Of a stretch of 64,000 nucleotides of DNA, positions 46,127-54,419 are shown in pieces. The notes beneath the pieces are model-generated. The model was not told where the DNA came from, did no database searches, and saw only the letters and a program-made list of their open reading frames with translations. Numbering within the stretch: the stretch's first letter is position 1; every line of letters begins with the position of its first letter. The position numbers were made by a program, and so were the translations under genes. Source of the DNA: Winogradskyella sp. PG-2 (GTDB taxonomy: Bacteria; Bacteroidota; Bacteroidia; Flavobacteriales; Flavobacteriaceae); NCBI RefSeq assembly GCF_000828715.1, contig NZ_AP014583.1, positions 124,001 through 188,000 of the forward strand, in the 5' to 3' direction.

Positions 46127-46998
46127 TATATGGTATCTATGAAACTTTTTTCTGTTTTATTAAATATAACCAAACCAACTAAGAAAATAATGCAACTTAT
46201 AATTACAGTGTATATTAACTTATTTACTTCTATATTCCCTTCTCCAAAAACCATAGTTCTAAAAGACTCTATTATAATAGCTATTGGATTCCATTCTATT
46301 AACCAATAATAATTAGGTAACTTATCCTTAAAATAAGACATTGGGTACATTACAGCAGAGCCATACATTAATAATTGTACACCAAATTGTACTAAAAAAG
46401 TTATATCTCTATATTTAGTTGTCATAGAGGATATTATCATTCCTAAGCCTAAACCTAATAAAGCCATTAAAAAAACTAGTAGAGGAAAAAGCAGCAAATT
46501 TAATTGAGGAGAAATTGAAAAAGATGGTTCCGCAAACCCTACAAAATAAATATAAAAAGCGGCTAAAACCACAAGTTGAATAGCAAACTTCAACAAATTT
46601 GAAACCACAACAGACATGGGCATTATAACTCTAGGAAAGTAAACTTTTCCGAATATATTTTCATTTTTCTTAAAGGTATCACTTGTACCGACCAAACATT
46701 CTTTAAAATAATTCCAAGCCGTTATACCTGCTAAATTAAACAAAAAATTAGGCACACTATCTCCAGTTGGGATATCCGCTAAATTATTAAATATTAAGGT
46801 GAATATTAATGATGTAAATAGAGGCTGAATTAAATACCAAAGCGGTCCTAACACAGTTTGTTTGTAGAGTGTTATAATGTCTCTTTTTACAAACAAGAAC
46901 AAAAGGTCTCTATACCTCCAAATTTCATTAAAATTAAAATCTATTAGTTTCTTTTTAGAAGAAATAATGTATAACCAATGCTCTTCAGCCGTTTTCAA
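46126..46998 (-). CDS. wzm: Polysaccharide ABC exporter permease (Wzm-like)
   Basis: 290 residues with about six membrane segments and the ABC-2 permease pattern: LGPLWYLIQPLFTSLIFTLIF near the N-terminus, GLGLGMIISSMTTKYRDI before TM5 and PMSYFKDKLPNYYWLIEWNP in the periplasmic loop. It forms the inner-membrane channel that the Wzt ATPase drives. The two genes overlap by one base. The polymer would thus be made in the cytoplasm and moved as a chain. Confidence 0.92.
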   Translation of the reverse strand: MKTAEEHWLYIISSKKKLIDFNFNEIWRYRDLLFLFVKRDIITLYKQTVLGPLWYLIQPLFTSLIFTLIFNNLADIPTGDSVPNFLFNLAGITAWNYFKECLVGTSDTFKKNENIFGKVYFPRVIMPMSVVVSNLLKFAIQLVVLAAFYIYFVGFAEPSFSISPQLNLLLFPLLVFLMALLGLGLGMIISSMTTKYRDITFLVQFGVQLLMYGSAVMYPMSYFKDKLPNYYWLIEWNPIAIIIESFRTMVFGEGNIEVNKLIYTVIISCIIFLVGLVIFNKTEKSFIDTI

Positions 46999-47057
46999 TT
47001 GAAAATTATTTTATACAGCTAATATATGAAATGAAATAACGGAAAATAAGTTAATTT

Positions 47058-47999
47058 CTAAGCTTTTTGCACAGAGTTTGAATTATAATGTCTCATCATT
47101 TTAGTTACACCTTCTTCTAATGAAACTAAATCTCTACCGAGTAAAGCTTTCATTTTTGAAATATCTGGACATCTTCTAGTCATATCTCCTTCTTTTAAAG
47201 ATGGAAGAAAAATGATTTCAGATTTAGAATCGGTAATCTCTATAATTTTCTCTGCTAACTCTAAAATACTTATCTCTATATCATTACCTACATTGAGCAC
47301 ATCATTTATGTAAGCATCATTATACAATGCGTTAAGACAAGTATCAACATTATCGTCAATATAACAAAATGAGCGAGTTTGGTTACCGTTACCATAAATA
47401 GGAATTGGCTGGTTTTTCATTGCTAACTTAATAAATCTTGGCATCACAAAATCGTTACTTTGCATTGGACCATAGGTATTAAAAAAGCGAAAAATAGTAT
47501 AATCTAAACCATACTCTCTTTGATATGCCTTAAAAAAAGCTTCACCAACATTTTTTACAATGGCATAGGGCAATCTTGAATTTAAAGGAGTTGTATTCTC
47601 ATTCTGAGGAATCTCAAAAGGCTCACCATATACTTCAGAGGAACTTGAATAATAAACACGTTCTACACCAGAATTCTTAGATAGAGATAACACATTTTTA
47701 ATACCTTCAATATCATTTAATACATTTATTGGATTCTCTAAGGTTCTTTCTACTCCGACTACTGCAGCATAATGAAATACATATTTAAACTTGAAGGTAG
47801 CAAAAATGGAGATGATATCTTTATAATCATTAACATCTGCTTTTATAAATTTAATATTGGATTTATTCGGAATTTTAGATTTATCTCCTGTTGAAAGATT
47901 ATCGATAATTACAACAGTTACATTGTTGTTTAAGGAAAGTTTATATGCTAAAGAACTCCCTAATTGACCGGCTCCTCCAGTAACTAAAATATTTGTCAT
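47058..47999 (-). CDS. NAD-dependent epimerase/dehydratase (UDP-glucuronate decarboxylase-like)
   Basis: 313 residues, extended SDR with GGAGQLG (8-14), the SSSEVYG active-site Ser region and Tyr145/Lys149 in LPYAIVK. The nucleotide-sugar part has FFNTYGPMQ and GDMTRRCPDISK, close to UDP-glucuronate decarboxylase and UDP-glucose epimerases. The next minus-strand gene (wzm) starts 59 bases later, and the upstream gap of 118 bases carries a candidate promoter. Confidence 0.83.
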   Translation of the reverse strand: MTNILVTGGAGQLGSSLAYKLSLNNNVTVVIIDNLSTGDKSKIPNKSNIKFIKADVNDYKDIISIFATFKFKYVFHYAAVVGVERTLENPINVLNDIEGIKNVLSLSKNSGVERVYYSSSSEVYGEPFEIPQNENTTPLNSRLPYAIVKNVGEAFFKAYQREYGLDYTIFRFFNTYGPMQSNDFVMPRFIKLAMKNQPIPIYGNGNQTRSFCYIDDNVDTCLNALYNDAYINDVLNVGNDIEISILELAEKIIEITDSKSEIIFLPSLKEGDMTRRCPDISKMKALLGRDLVSLEEGVTKMMRHYNSNSVQKA

Positions 48000-48063
48000 T
48001 AATAACTAATGTTTATATTAAAGCTTATATATTTAGGGAATATACTTGACCTTTTTAATTAAC

Positions 48064-48092
48064 TAAAAATAAAGATATTAATTTTAGTTCAA
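48064..48092 (-). promoter_or_regulatory. Candidate internal promoter of the polysaccharide locus
   Basis: On the minus strand TTG (48092-48090), an 18-base spacer and TATTTTTA (48071-48064) match the Bacteroidota -33/-7 elements, with one change at the last base of the -7 box. It sits in the largest gap of the locus (48,000-48,117) and 65 bases before the downstream epimerase gene. Confidence 0.4.
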
Positions 48093-48117
48093 TAAATTCA
48101 TTTTAAAATAATTTTCT

Positions 48118-49095
48118 CTAATTAAAATAATCCCAAGTAATTTTTAAACCTTCTCTAACTGTGAACTGAGGTTTATAACCTAAAAGTTTTTCTGCCTTAG
48201 AAATATTTGCTAAAGAATCTCTTACATCTCCTTGTCTAGGCGGTCCGTAAACAGCCTTCAATTCCGACTTCGCAGCTATACGTAAAGATTCCCATAAATA
48301 ATTAATTGTAATACGCTCACCACAAGCTACATTAAAGACTTCATTTTTCGCAGCCTTAGATGCAAAAAACCCTTTAACGTTGGCTTGCACAACATTATCT
48401 ATAAATGTAAAATCTCTTGTTTGTTCACCATCACCATTTATTTTAGAAGGCTCATTATCATTTAGTGCTTGCATAAATAATGGAATTACTGCAGCATAAG
48501 CACCATCTGGACTCTGTTTAGGTCCAAACACATTGAAATATCTTAAACCAATTACATCTGTATCATATGTTGTTCCAAATACATCAGCATAAAGTTCGTT
48601 TACGTATTTAGTCACTGCATAAGGTGATAAAGGTTTACCAATTGTATCTTCTACTTTCGGCAAACTCTTACTATCCCCATAAGTAGAACTTGAAGCTGCA
48701 TAAACCATGCGTTTTACTGTAGGACTGTCCTTAAGAGCAATCATCATATTCAAAAACCCTGAAATATTAACTTCATTAGTCGTTGCTGGATCATTAATAG
48801 ATCTAGGCACTGAACCCAATGCCGCTTGGTGAGATACATAATCAATCCCTTCCATTGCTTTTTTACAAGTATCTAAATCTCTAATATCGCCTTCTATTAA
48901 TTCAAAAGCAGGATTATCATGAAATTCTGTTAGATTCTTGCGATGACCATTAGAAAAATTATCTAATACTCTTACTTTCTTAGCATTATATTTCAATAAA
49001 TATTCTACAAGATTTGAGCCAATAAAGCCGCCGCCGCCAGTAATTAAAAAACTTAACTGAGAAATATCCTCAGCATGATGTGGGTTTGAGTACAT
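48118..49095 (-). CDS. UDP-N-acetylglucosamine 4-epimerase-like SDR (TviC/WbpP type)
   Basis: 325 residues, extended SDR with TGGGGFIG (19-26), the AASSSTYGD motif and Tyr159/Lys163 in SPYAVTK. The block GLRYFNVFGPKQSPDGAYAA is typical of the WbpP/TviC branch that interconverts UDP-GlcNAc(A) and UDP-GalNAc(A). It is followed by a gap with a candidate promoter and preceded by the TviB-like dehydrogenase gene, so the pair should make UDP-GalNAcA. The substrate choice is inferred from the neighbour. Confidence 0.87.
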   Translation of the reverse strand: MYSNPHHAEDISQLSFLITGGGGFIGSNLVEYLLKYNAKKVRVLDNFSNGHRKNLTEFHDNPAFELIEGDIRDLDTCKKAMEGIDYVSHQAALGSVPRSINDPATTNEVNISGFLNMMIALKDSPTVKRMVYAASSSTYGDSKSLPKVEDTIGKPLSPYAVTKYVNELYADVFGTTYDTDVIGLRYFNVFGPKQSPDGAYAAVIPLFMQALNDNEPSKINGDGEQTRDFTFIDNVVQANVKGFFASKAAKNEVFNVACGERITINYLWESLRIAAKSELKAVYGPPRQGDVRDSLANISKAEKLLGYKPQFTVREGLKITWDYFN

Positions 49096-49113
49096 AGATA
49101 TGAATGATTTGGT

Positions 49114-50409
49114 TTATAAACGTGCGTCAACACTATCATGAGGTAATAGAGACTTTACATCAAAAACTACACTCTTATCAGATTTTAAATTATCCAAAGA
49201 TAATTTTAGAAATTCATTATGGGAGACAGCTAAAATAATAGCATCATAATCAGATTTTAATTCGGATATTGATGATTTCAAATCTAAATCATACTCATGC
49301 TTAACTTCTTCTTTTGAAGCCCAAGGATCATAAACATCTACATTAACATGATACGATTGAAACTCTTCAATAATGTCAATAACTCTTGAATTTCTTATAT
49401 CTGGACAATTTTCCTTAAAGGTAATTCCTAATACTAAAACATTAGAACCTTTTATTGTTGCACCTTTGTTAATCATCATCTTAACGGTTTCGGTTGCTAC
49501 ATAGCTTCCCATACTATCGTTCATTTTACGACCTGCTAATATAATTTCGGGGTTATATCCAGACTCTATTGCTTTCTGAGCTAAGTAATAAGGATCAACA
49601 CCTATACAATGGCCACCTACTAACCCAGGTGAAAATTTTAAAAAGTTCCACTTTGTACCTGCTGCTTCTAATACTGCTTTAGTATCAATATTTAAAAGTC
49701 TAAAAATCTTAGATAACTCGTTTACAAAAGCAATATTAATATCACGTTGAGAGTTTTCAATTACCTTTGCAGCTTCTGCGACCTTTATTGAGGGAGCTAA
49801 ATGTGTTCCAGCTGTTATAACTGTCTTATATAAGTTGTCAATTTTCTTAGCCATTTCAGGAGTTGAACCAGATGTTACTTTTAATATTTTGGTAACAGTA
49901 TGGTGTTTATCACCTGGATTGATACGTTCAGGAGAGTATCCCGCATAAAAATCTTTATTGAATGTTAAACCAGAGGTCTTTTCAACAACTGGTATACATA
50001 TATCTTCAGTTGCACCGGGATATACAGTTGATTCATATACAACAATATCACCTTTACTCATTGCTTTACCAACAGTTTCACTCGCTTTAATAAGTGGTGT
50101 AAATACTGGCTTATTTAAAGCATCAGTAGGAGTTGGTACGGTAATTATGTAGACATTAGTTTCTGATAAGGCATTTACATCATCAGTAATATATAATCCT
50201 TTATCTGCTTTTAAATCTGTTGTTAAAACAGATTTAAGATTATCGTCTTCAACCTCTAATGTTTTATCAACACCAGAATTTAATTCATTGATTCGCTGCT
50301 TATTAATATCAAAACCAACAACGAAGAATTTTTTTGCAAATTCTACGGCAAGGGGCAAGCCGACATAACCTAATCCTATGATTGCAATTTTGTCTTCAGA
50401 ATTTTTCAT
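49114..50409 (-). CDS. UDP-HexNAc 6-dehydrogenase (WbpO/TviB type)
   Basis: Oxidises the C6 of UDP-GlcNAc or UDP-GalNAc to the uronate with two NAD+. The 431 residues hold the NAD loop GLGYVG (12-17), TVPTPTD, ESTVYPGATE and the catalytic Cys268 in GGHCIGVDPYYL, and the C-terminal UDP-binding domain ending with NSRVIDIIEEF. The sequence is of the WbpO/TviB kind. With the epimerase gene downstream it gives UDP-GalNAcA, as in Vi antigen synthesis. Overlaps the sugar transferase gene by 4 bases. Confidence 0.9.
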   Translation of the reverse strand: MKNSEDKIAIIGLGYVGLPLAVEFAKKFFVVGFDINKQRINELNSGVDKTLEVEDDNLKSVLTTDLKADKGLYITDDVNALSETNVYIITVPTPTDALNKPVFTPLIKASETVGKAMSKGDIVVYESTVYPGATEDICIPVVEKTSGLTFNKDFYAGYSPERINPGDKHHTVTKILKVTSGSTPEMAKKIDNLYKTVITAGTHLAPSIKVAEAAKVIENSQRDINIAFVNELSKIFRLLNIDTKAVLEAAGTKWNFLKFSPGLVGGHCIGVDPYYLAQKAIESGYNPEIILAGRKMNDSMGSYVATETVKMMINKGATIKGSNVLVLGITFKENCPDIRNSRVIDIIEEFQSYHVNVDVYDPWASKEEVKHEYDLDLKSSISELKSDYDAIILAVSHNEFLKLSLDNLKSDKSVVFDVKSLLPHDSVDARL

Positions 50410-50996
50410 TTGTTTAAAGTAGATTTTAAAATGAGTGTCAAATCTAAGTAAAAACTGTAATTCTCAACATAATTTTTGTTGATTTTCACTTTATCTACCC
50501 AAATAACCGTTCTATTGTAGTGCTCTGGGTCTTTTTGACGTTCTAATACACGTTCTTCATCCTTATATTTTAAGGTTGCTTCACCTGTAATACCTGGTTT
50601 AACTCTTAAAATAATGCGATTTACCCCTCTTAATTCGTCAGCAAACCCCTGTATATCAGGTCTTGGACCAACAAAACTCATATCCCCAATTAGTACATTA
50701 AATAGTTGAGGTAATTCATCTAATTTAGTCCTACGAAGATATTTACCTATAGTTGTTGCATTCTTTTCTAAATGCCCTAATTTATGAGCACTATTTATTA
50801 GTGTACGGATTTTATAAATTTTGAATAATTTACCTTGTTGCCCAACCCTTAATTGAGAAAACAACCCAAACTTATTAGTATCAATAGTTGCAATAATAAT
50901 AAGAAGTATTGTTGGAATAATTAACACAGGTAGCACTAGCAAGACTAAAACAATATCTAATAATCGTTTTAAGCGAAGCTGAGTTGTAGAAATCAA
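50406..50996 (-). CDS. Short polyprenyl-phosphate sugar phosphotransferase (PglC-like)
   Basis: 196 residues: one membrane-entering helix (about 13-35) and the catalytic bacterial sugar transferase domain with QLRVGQQGKLFKIYKIRT, RTKLDELPQLFNVLIGDMSF and VGPRPD. It is a small monotopic phosphoglycosyl transferase that starts a lipid-linked chain, of the PglC/WecP-like type rather than full-length WcaJ. It is one of two such priming enzymes in the same locus. It overlaps the dehydrogenase gene by 4 bases. Confidence 0.92.
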   Translation of the reverse strand: MISTTQLRLKRLLDIVLVLLVLPVLIIPTILLIIIATIDTNKFGLFSQLRVGQQGKLFKIYKIRTLINSAHKLGHLEKNATTIGKYLRRTKLDELPQLFNVLIGDMSFVGPRPDIQGFADELRGVNRIILRVKPGITGEATLKYKDEERVLERQKDPEHYNRTVIWVDKVKINKNYVENYSFYLDLTLILKSTLNK

Positions 50997-51015
50997 AATT
51001 TAGTTTTTATATAAA

Positions 51016-53511
51016 TTATAATCTTTTGAAGAAATTCAACAGCCTTTTACCAAGCGAAAATTTATCTCTTTCGTGATAAGCATTACCATAGACACCGTAA
51101 CCATAGCCATAGCCGTAACCATAACCGTATCCATATCCATATCCATAATTATGATTATTTTTATGTCTGTAAAAATTTAGTACAAAACTGATATTCTTTA
51201 ATTCACCTGTTCGATACTTTGCATTAACAAGTTGAAGCATCCCTTTTTTAGTATAATCTAATCTCACCATAAAAATAGTAGCATCTGCATACTGAACTAA
51301 TTCTAATGCGTCAGTGACTAAACCTAATGGTGGAGTATCTAATATAATAATATCATATTGAGCTTTTAGTGTACTTATTAATTCTCTCAATTTATTACCC
51401 ATTAACAATTCCGAAGGATTAGGAGGTATTGGTCCAGACGTAATCAAATCTAAATTCTCTATGTGAGTATTTATAATAATTTCATCTAATTCACTATCAC
51501 CAATTAGATAATTAACAACTCCTTTGTCGTTAGTTATATTAAAATCATCGAAGATCTTTGGCTTACGCAAATCAAGGCCAAGTAAAATAGTTTTCTTATC
51601 AGAAAGTGCATAAACAGTAGCTATATTAATAGATGTAAATGTTTTACCTTCACCACTAACAGACGATGTAATCATTAAGGTATCTGCTCTAGTATTTATA
51701 TTTGTAGTATTATTTTTAAAAATAAATTGTAAACTAGAACGTATTGCCCTAAAGGATTCCGCAACTGCAGATTTTGGCTTCTCGTATGCAACAAGATTAT
51801 TTTTGTAACGATATTTACCAATTAATCCTAAAATTGGAATTTTTGATATTTTCATAATCTCATCCGAACCATGAATTGTACTATCAAGTAAATAAATTAT
51901 AAATATCAAAAACATAGGTGTAAAGAAACCTATCATTAATGCCATCATATAATTTAATGATTTATTAGGCCCAATAGGTGCATTACCAATATCTTTAGCT
52001 TCATCTATAACTGTAATATCAGATATGTTTGCCGCTTTTACAATGGCAGCCTCACCTCGTTTAGCCTGATAAATATCGTAAGCCTCTCTACTTAAATCTA
52101 GCTTCCGTTGAATTTTTAAATACTCTTGTTGGTCTTCAGGCAGTCCAATCAGCTTAGCTTCTAAATTTCCTATTTTTCTCGCAATCGCATTTAATTGAAC
52201 ACCAATAGTATTTTTTGTGACATTAATAGATTCAAGTAGAACATCCTTTTCTGTATTGATTTGACGATCTATATCTTCAAAAAGAATAGAACCTTCTTTT
52301 GTAGAGTATTCAAGATTACGCCTTTCTACAGAGAGAGCAATAATGTTGCGAACTCCAGTTAATATATTTCCCTCTTCAATTCCTACTGAAGTTGGTGCTG
52401 CAATTTTTGTGTAATCAGTTTTGGTCTTTAAGTAACTTTGAAGACTATTTAAATAATTTAATTTAGACTCTTCAGTTAATTTTTCTTGATCATAACTTTT
52501 TAGTTGATCCGAAATTTGACTAATTTCTTCTTCAACATTGAAGACTTTATTTAATTTTCTAAAGTCGTTCATTTCGTTTGTTACTAATTTCAGATCATCG
52601 TTTACTGCACCAAGACTACTGTCAATAAATTTAATTGTATTAGTTGCGTATAAATTCTTTCGTTGGAGCTCAGTCCTACTTAAAATTGCTGAAGTAGCAT
52701 TTAAAAAATCGACAATTTTAGATTTGTTTTTTCCAACTAAAGATAATTTTAAAACAGAAGATGACTCCCTTGAAAAAGGTTCTATCTTTATAGCATTCTT
52801 ATAGTTATTTACTACCGAATCAAAATTCAGATATCTCACATAAAAAATATCTTCCTCTGAAATTAAGTCGCCATTTTTTAAATTAATAATTCCATTAAAA
52901 AATGGAGTATTCACAGTCTGACCAAACTTAAATGTTTTCGAAAATAATTCAGGTCTTACTAATACTGCTATCCTTTCTTTTGTACCAAAAATCTGTCCCT
53001 GTACACTATTAGATTCAAAGTTATATGATAATTCGTAAGATGTTTTATTCAGAAATTTTATTTGAATTTCCTTGCCAAGCATTTGAGGTTTTGACTTGTC
53101 AGTTATAACTTCAAATGGTGCAGACTTATATATATCAGTTAAATGGTACTTACCTTGTACTAAATACTCCTTATAAAATTCTAATGAGTCAACTACTAAT
53201 TCATTGTGCGTTCTTGTTTTTATCTCAGTTAAAATACTACCCACTTTACCAGAAACTCCACCCCAATTAAACGAGATACTCGTATTAGAAGTAAAAAAAG
53301 GATTCTGATCATTATCTATTGTTATTAGAGAATCTAAACGGTAAATATTCTCCTTTCTAACATTAATAAAATAGGCTACAATAAGCCCAGCACCAATACA
53401 CAATAAAACAAGTTTCCAAAGATTAAGTGCTTTAAATAGAAAACCCTTAAAATCAAAACCTACACGCTGTGAGTCTTGAGAATCTATATCATCATAATCT
53501 TTATAATCCAT
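51016..53511 (-). CDS. Wzc-like polysaccharide co-polymerase tyrosine autokinase
   Basis: 831 residues with two membrane segments (about 30-50 and 515-540), a large periplasmic domain with coiled-coil (about 270-490) and a C-terminal BY-kinase domain: Walker A SSVSGEGKTF at about 618-627, then LLGLDLRKP (Walker A') and IIILDTPPLG (Walker B). It controls chain length and export with the Wza-like protein. The tail has nine Tyr-Gly dipeptides followed by VYGNAY, a cluster of tyrosines that would be the autophosphorylation site. The gene lies 3 bases after wza. Confidence 0.93.
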   Translation of the reverse strand: MDYKDYDDIDSQDSQRVGFDFKGFLFKALNLWKLVLLCIGAGLIVAYFINVRKENIYRLDSLITIDNDQNPFFTSNTSISFNWGGVSGKVGSILTEIKTRTHNELVVDSLEFYKEYLVQGKYHLTDIYKSAPFEVITDKSKPQMLGKEIQIKFLNKTSYELSYNFESNSVQGQIFGTKERIAVLVRPELFSKTFKFGQTVNTPFFNGIINLKNGDLISEEDIFYVRYLNFDSVVNNYKNAIKIEPFSRESSSVLKLSLVGKNKSKIVDFLNATSAILSRTELQRKNLYATNTIKFIDSSLGAVNDDLKLVTNEMNDFRKLNKVFNVEEEISQISDQLKSYDQEKLTEESKLNYLNSLQSYLKTKTDYTKIAAPTSVGIEEGNILTGVRNIIALSVERRNLEYSTKEGSILFEDIDRQINTEKDVLLESINVTKNTIGVQLNAIARKIGNLEAKLIGLPEDQQEYLKIQRKLDLSREAYDIYQAKRGEAAIVKAANISDITVIDEAKDIGNAPIGPNKSLNYMMALMIGFFTPMFLIFIIYLLDSTIHGSDEIMKISKIPILGLIGKYRYKNNLVAYEKPKSAVAESFRAIRSSLQFIFKNNTTNINTRADTLMITSSVSGEGKTFTSINIATVYALSDKKTILLGLDLRKPKIFDDFNITNDKGVVNYLIGDSELDEIIINTHIENLDLITSGPIPPNPSELLMGNKLRELISTLKAQYDIIILDTPPLGLVTDALELVQYADATIFMVRLDYTKKGMLQLVNAKYRTGELKNISFVLNFYRHKNNHNYGYGYGYGYGYGYGYGYGVYGNAYHERDKFSLGKRLLNFFKRL
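51094..51147 (-). repeat. Nine Tyr-Gly codon-pair repeats at the 3' end of the Wzc-like gene
   Basis: Nine back-to-back 6-base units (Tyr-Gly codons) read on the minus strand. The units differ by silent changes (TAT/TAC and GGA/GGC/GGT), so the protein repeat is kept while the DNA repeat has decayed. They form the Tyr-rich tail of the kinase. Confidence 0.9.
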
Positions 53512-53514
53512 GTA

Positions 53515-54315
53515 TTATAATCGTGTAAAAAGTAAAACTGATGTGGTTAAAAGAGAGACTATTGTTGCTATAGTAGACAATGTTGCAACTGCTGTTTCAC
53601 CAGTACCGATTGACTTCTGCTTTAATGGTTTAACATAAATAATATCATTTGGCTGAATGTAATAATACGGAGACTTCATAACATTTATATCTGTCAAATC
53701 TAAATGGTGTATTTTCTGACCTTGTGGATATTGCCTTATAATTAAAACATCTTTTTTATCTCCAGTTAAAGGAATCTCTCCAACATTAGCAATAGCTTCA
53801 AATATATTTACTTTCTCAGTAAACAATACTGTGCTACCGGGAGTTCCTACCTCACCATTGGCTGTAAATCGTAATCCTGCAAGTTTTACAGTAACAAAAA
53901 CACTTGCAGTGCTTTTAAATTGTTCATCGAGTAATTTTTTCTCCACAATTTTTTCAATTTCTTCTGTTGTAAAGCCTAAAACATTAATGTATCCTAGTGT
54001 TGGTATTCTAATATTTCCGTGCACATCTACAGTAAATCCATCAAAGTAAGCACGTTCAGCACTACTTGCATTAAGATTTTCTTCTCCAATAGGGTTTAAG
54101 ATTTCAACAGTCTCTTGATCTAAAGCTTTCACTCTAACATTAAGAATATCATTAATTTGAATCCTATAAGGTTTCTGAATCTCTATAAGGTTATTTGGTA
54201 TCGTATCATTTGTAGAATTCTCTTTATTCTGAAGATAAATTGTGTCTTTATGTGGAATACATGATGAGACTATAATAGAACTAAGGACAATAATCAAAAG
54301 CTTTATGCTTTTCAT
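53515..54315 (-). CDS. Wza-like polysaccharide export lipoprotein
   Basis: 266 residues with a type II signal peptide (lipobox VSSC, Cys19). The mature protein has a poly_export domain (about 45-135; YRIQINDILNVRVKALD) and one SLBB-type domain (about 140-230), then a C-terminal membrane helix (STIATIVSLLTTSVLLFTRL). It is short compared with E. coli Wza (379) and matches the Bacteroidota form. It is the first gene of the polysaccharide locus, behind the strong promoter at 54,338-54,366. Confidence 0.93.
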   Translation of the reverse strand: MKSIKLLIIVLSSIIVSSCIPHKDTIYLQNKENSTNDTIPNNLIEIQKPYRIQINDILNVRVKALDQETVEILNPIGEENLNASSAERAYFDGFTVDVHGNIRIPTLGYINVLGFTTEEIEKIVEKKLLDEQFKSTASVFVTVKLAGLRFTANGEVGTPGSTVLFTEKVNIFEAIANVGEIPLTGDKKDVLIIRQYPQGQKIHHLDLTDINVMKSPYYYIQPNDIIYVKPLKQKSIGTGETAVATLSTIATIVSLLTTSVLLFTRL

Positions 54316-54337
54316 AAGTAGAATGGATGTTTACACA

Positions 54338-54366
54338 CAAATATAATGCATCAATAGTAATAACAA
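54338..54366 (-). promoter_or_regulatory. Main promoter of the polysaccharide locus
   Basis: Minus-strand TTG (54366-54364), an 18-base spacer and TATATTTG (54345-54338), an exact TAnnTTTG match. It lies 22 bases upstream of the Wza-like start and faces into the 33-kb minus-strand locus. Its spacing and boxes are among the best in the window. Confidence 0.6.
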
Positions 54367-54419
54367 AACTATTGGGTTTCTTTTTGGTTTATTTGCGTTT
54401 CTTTGTAAAAAAAATTAAT

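Noticed and set aside
46082..46309. Plus-strand open frame of 75 codons over wzt/wzm
   Set aside because: Antisense to two well-supported genes in a different frame; no supporting features.
51094..51147. Short tandem repeat as a CRISPR or minisatellite
   Set aside because: It is coding and encodes the Tyr-Gly tail in frame; units are 6 bases with no spacers.
54327..54419. N-terminal 31 codons before the ABC-F TTG start
   Set aside because: They cover the divergent promoter of the polysaccharide locus and carry a hydrophobic stretch unlike soluble ABC-F proteins; the TTG at 54420 gives the standard start.
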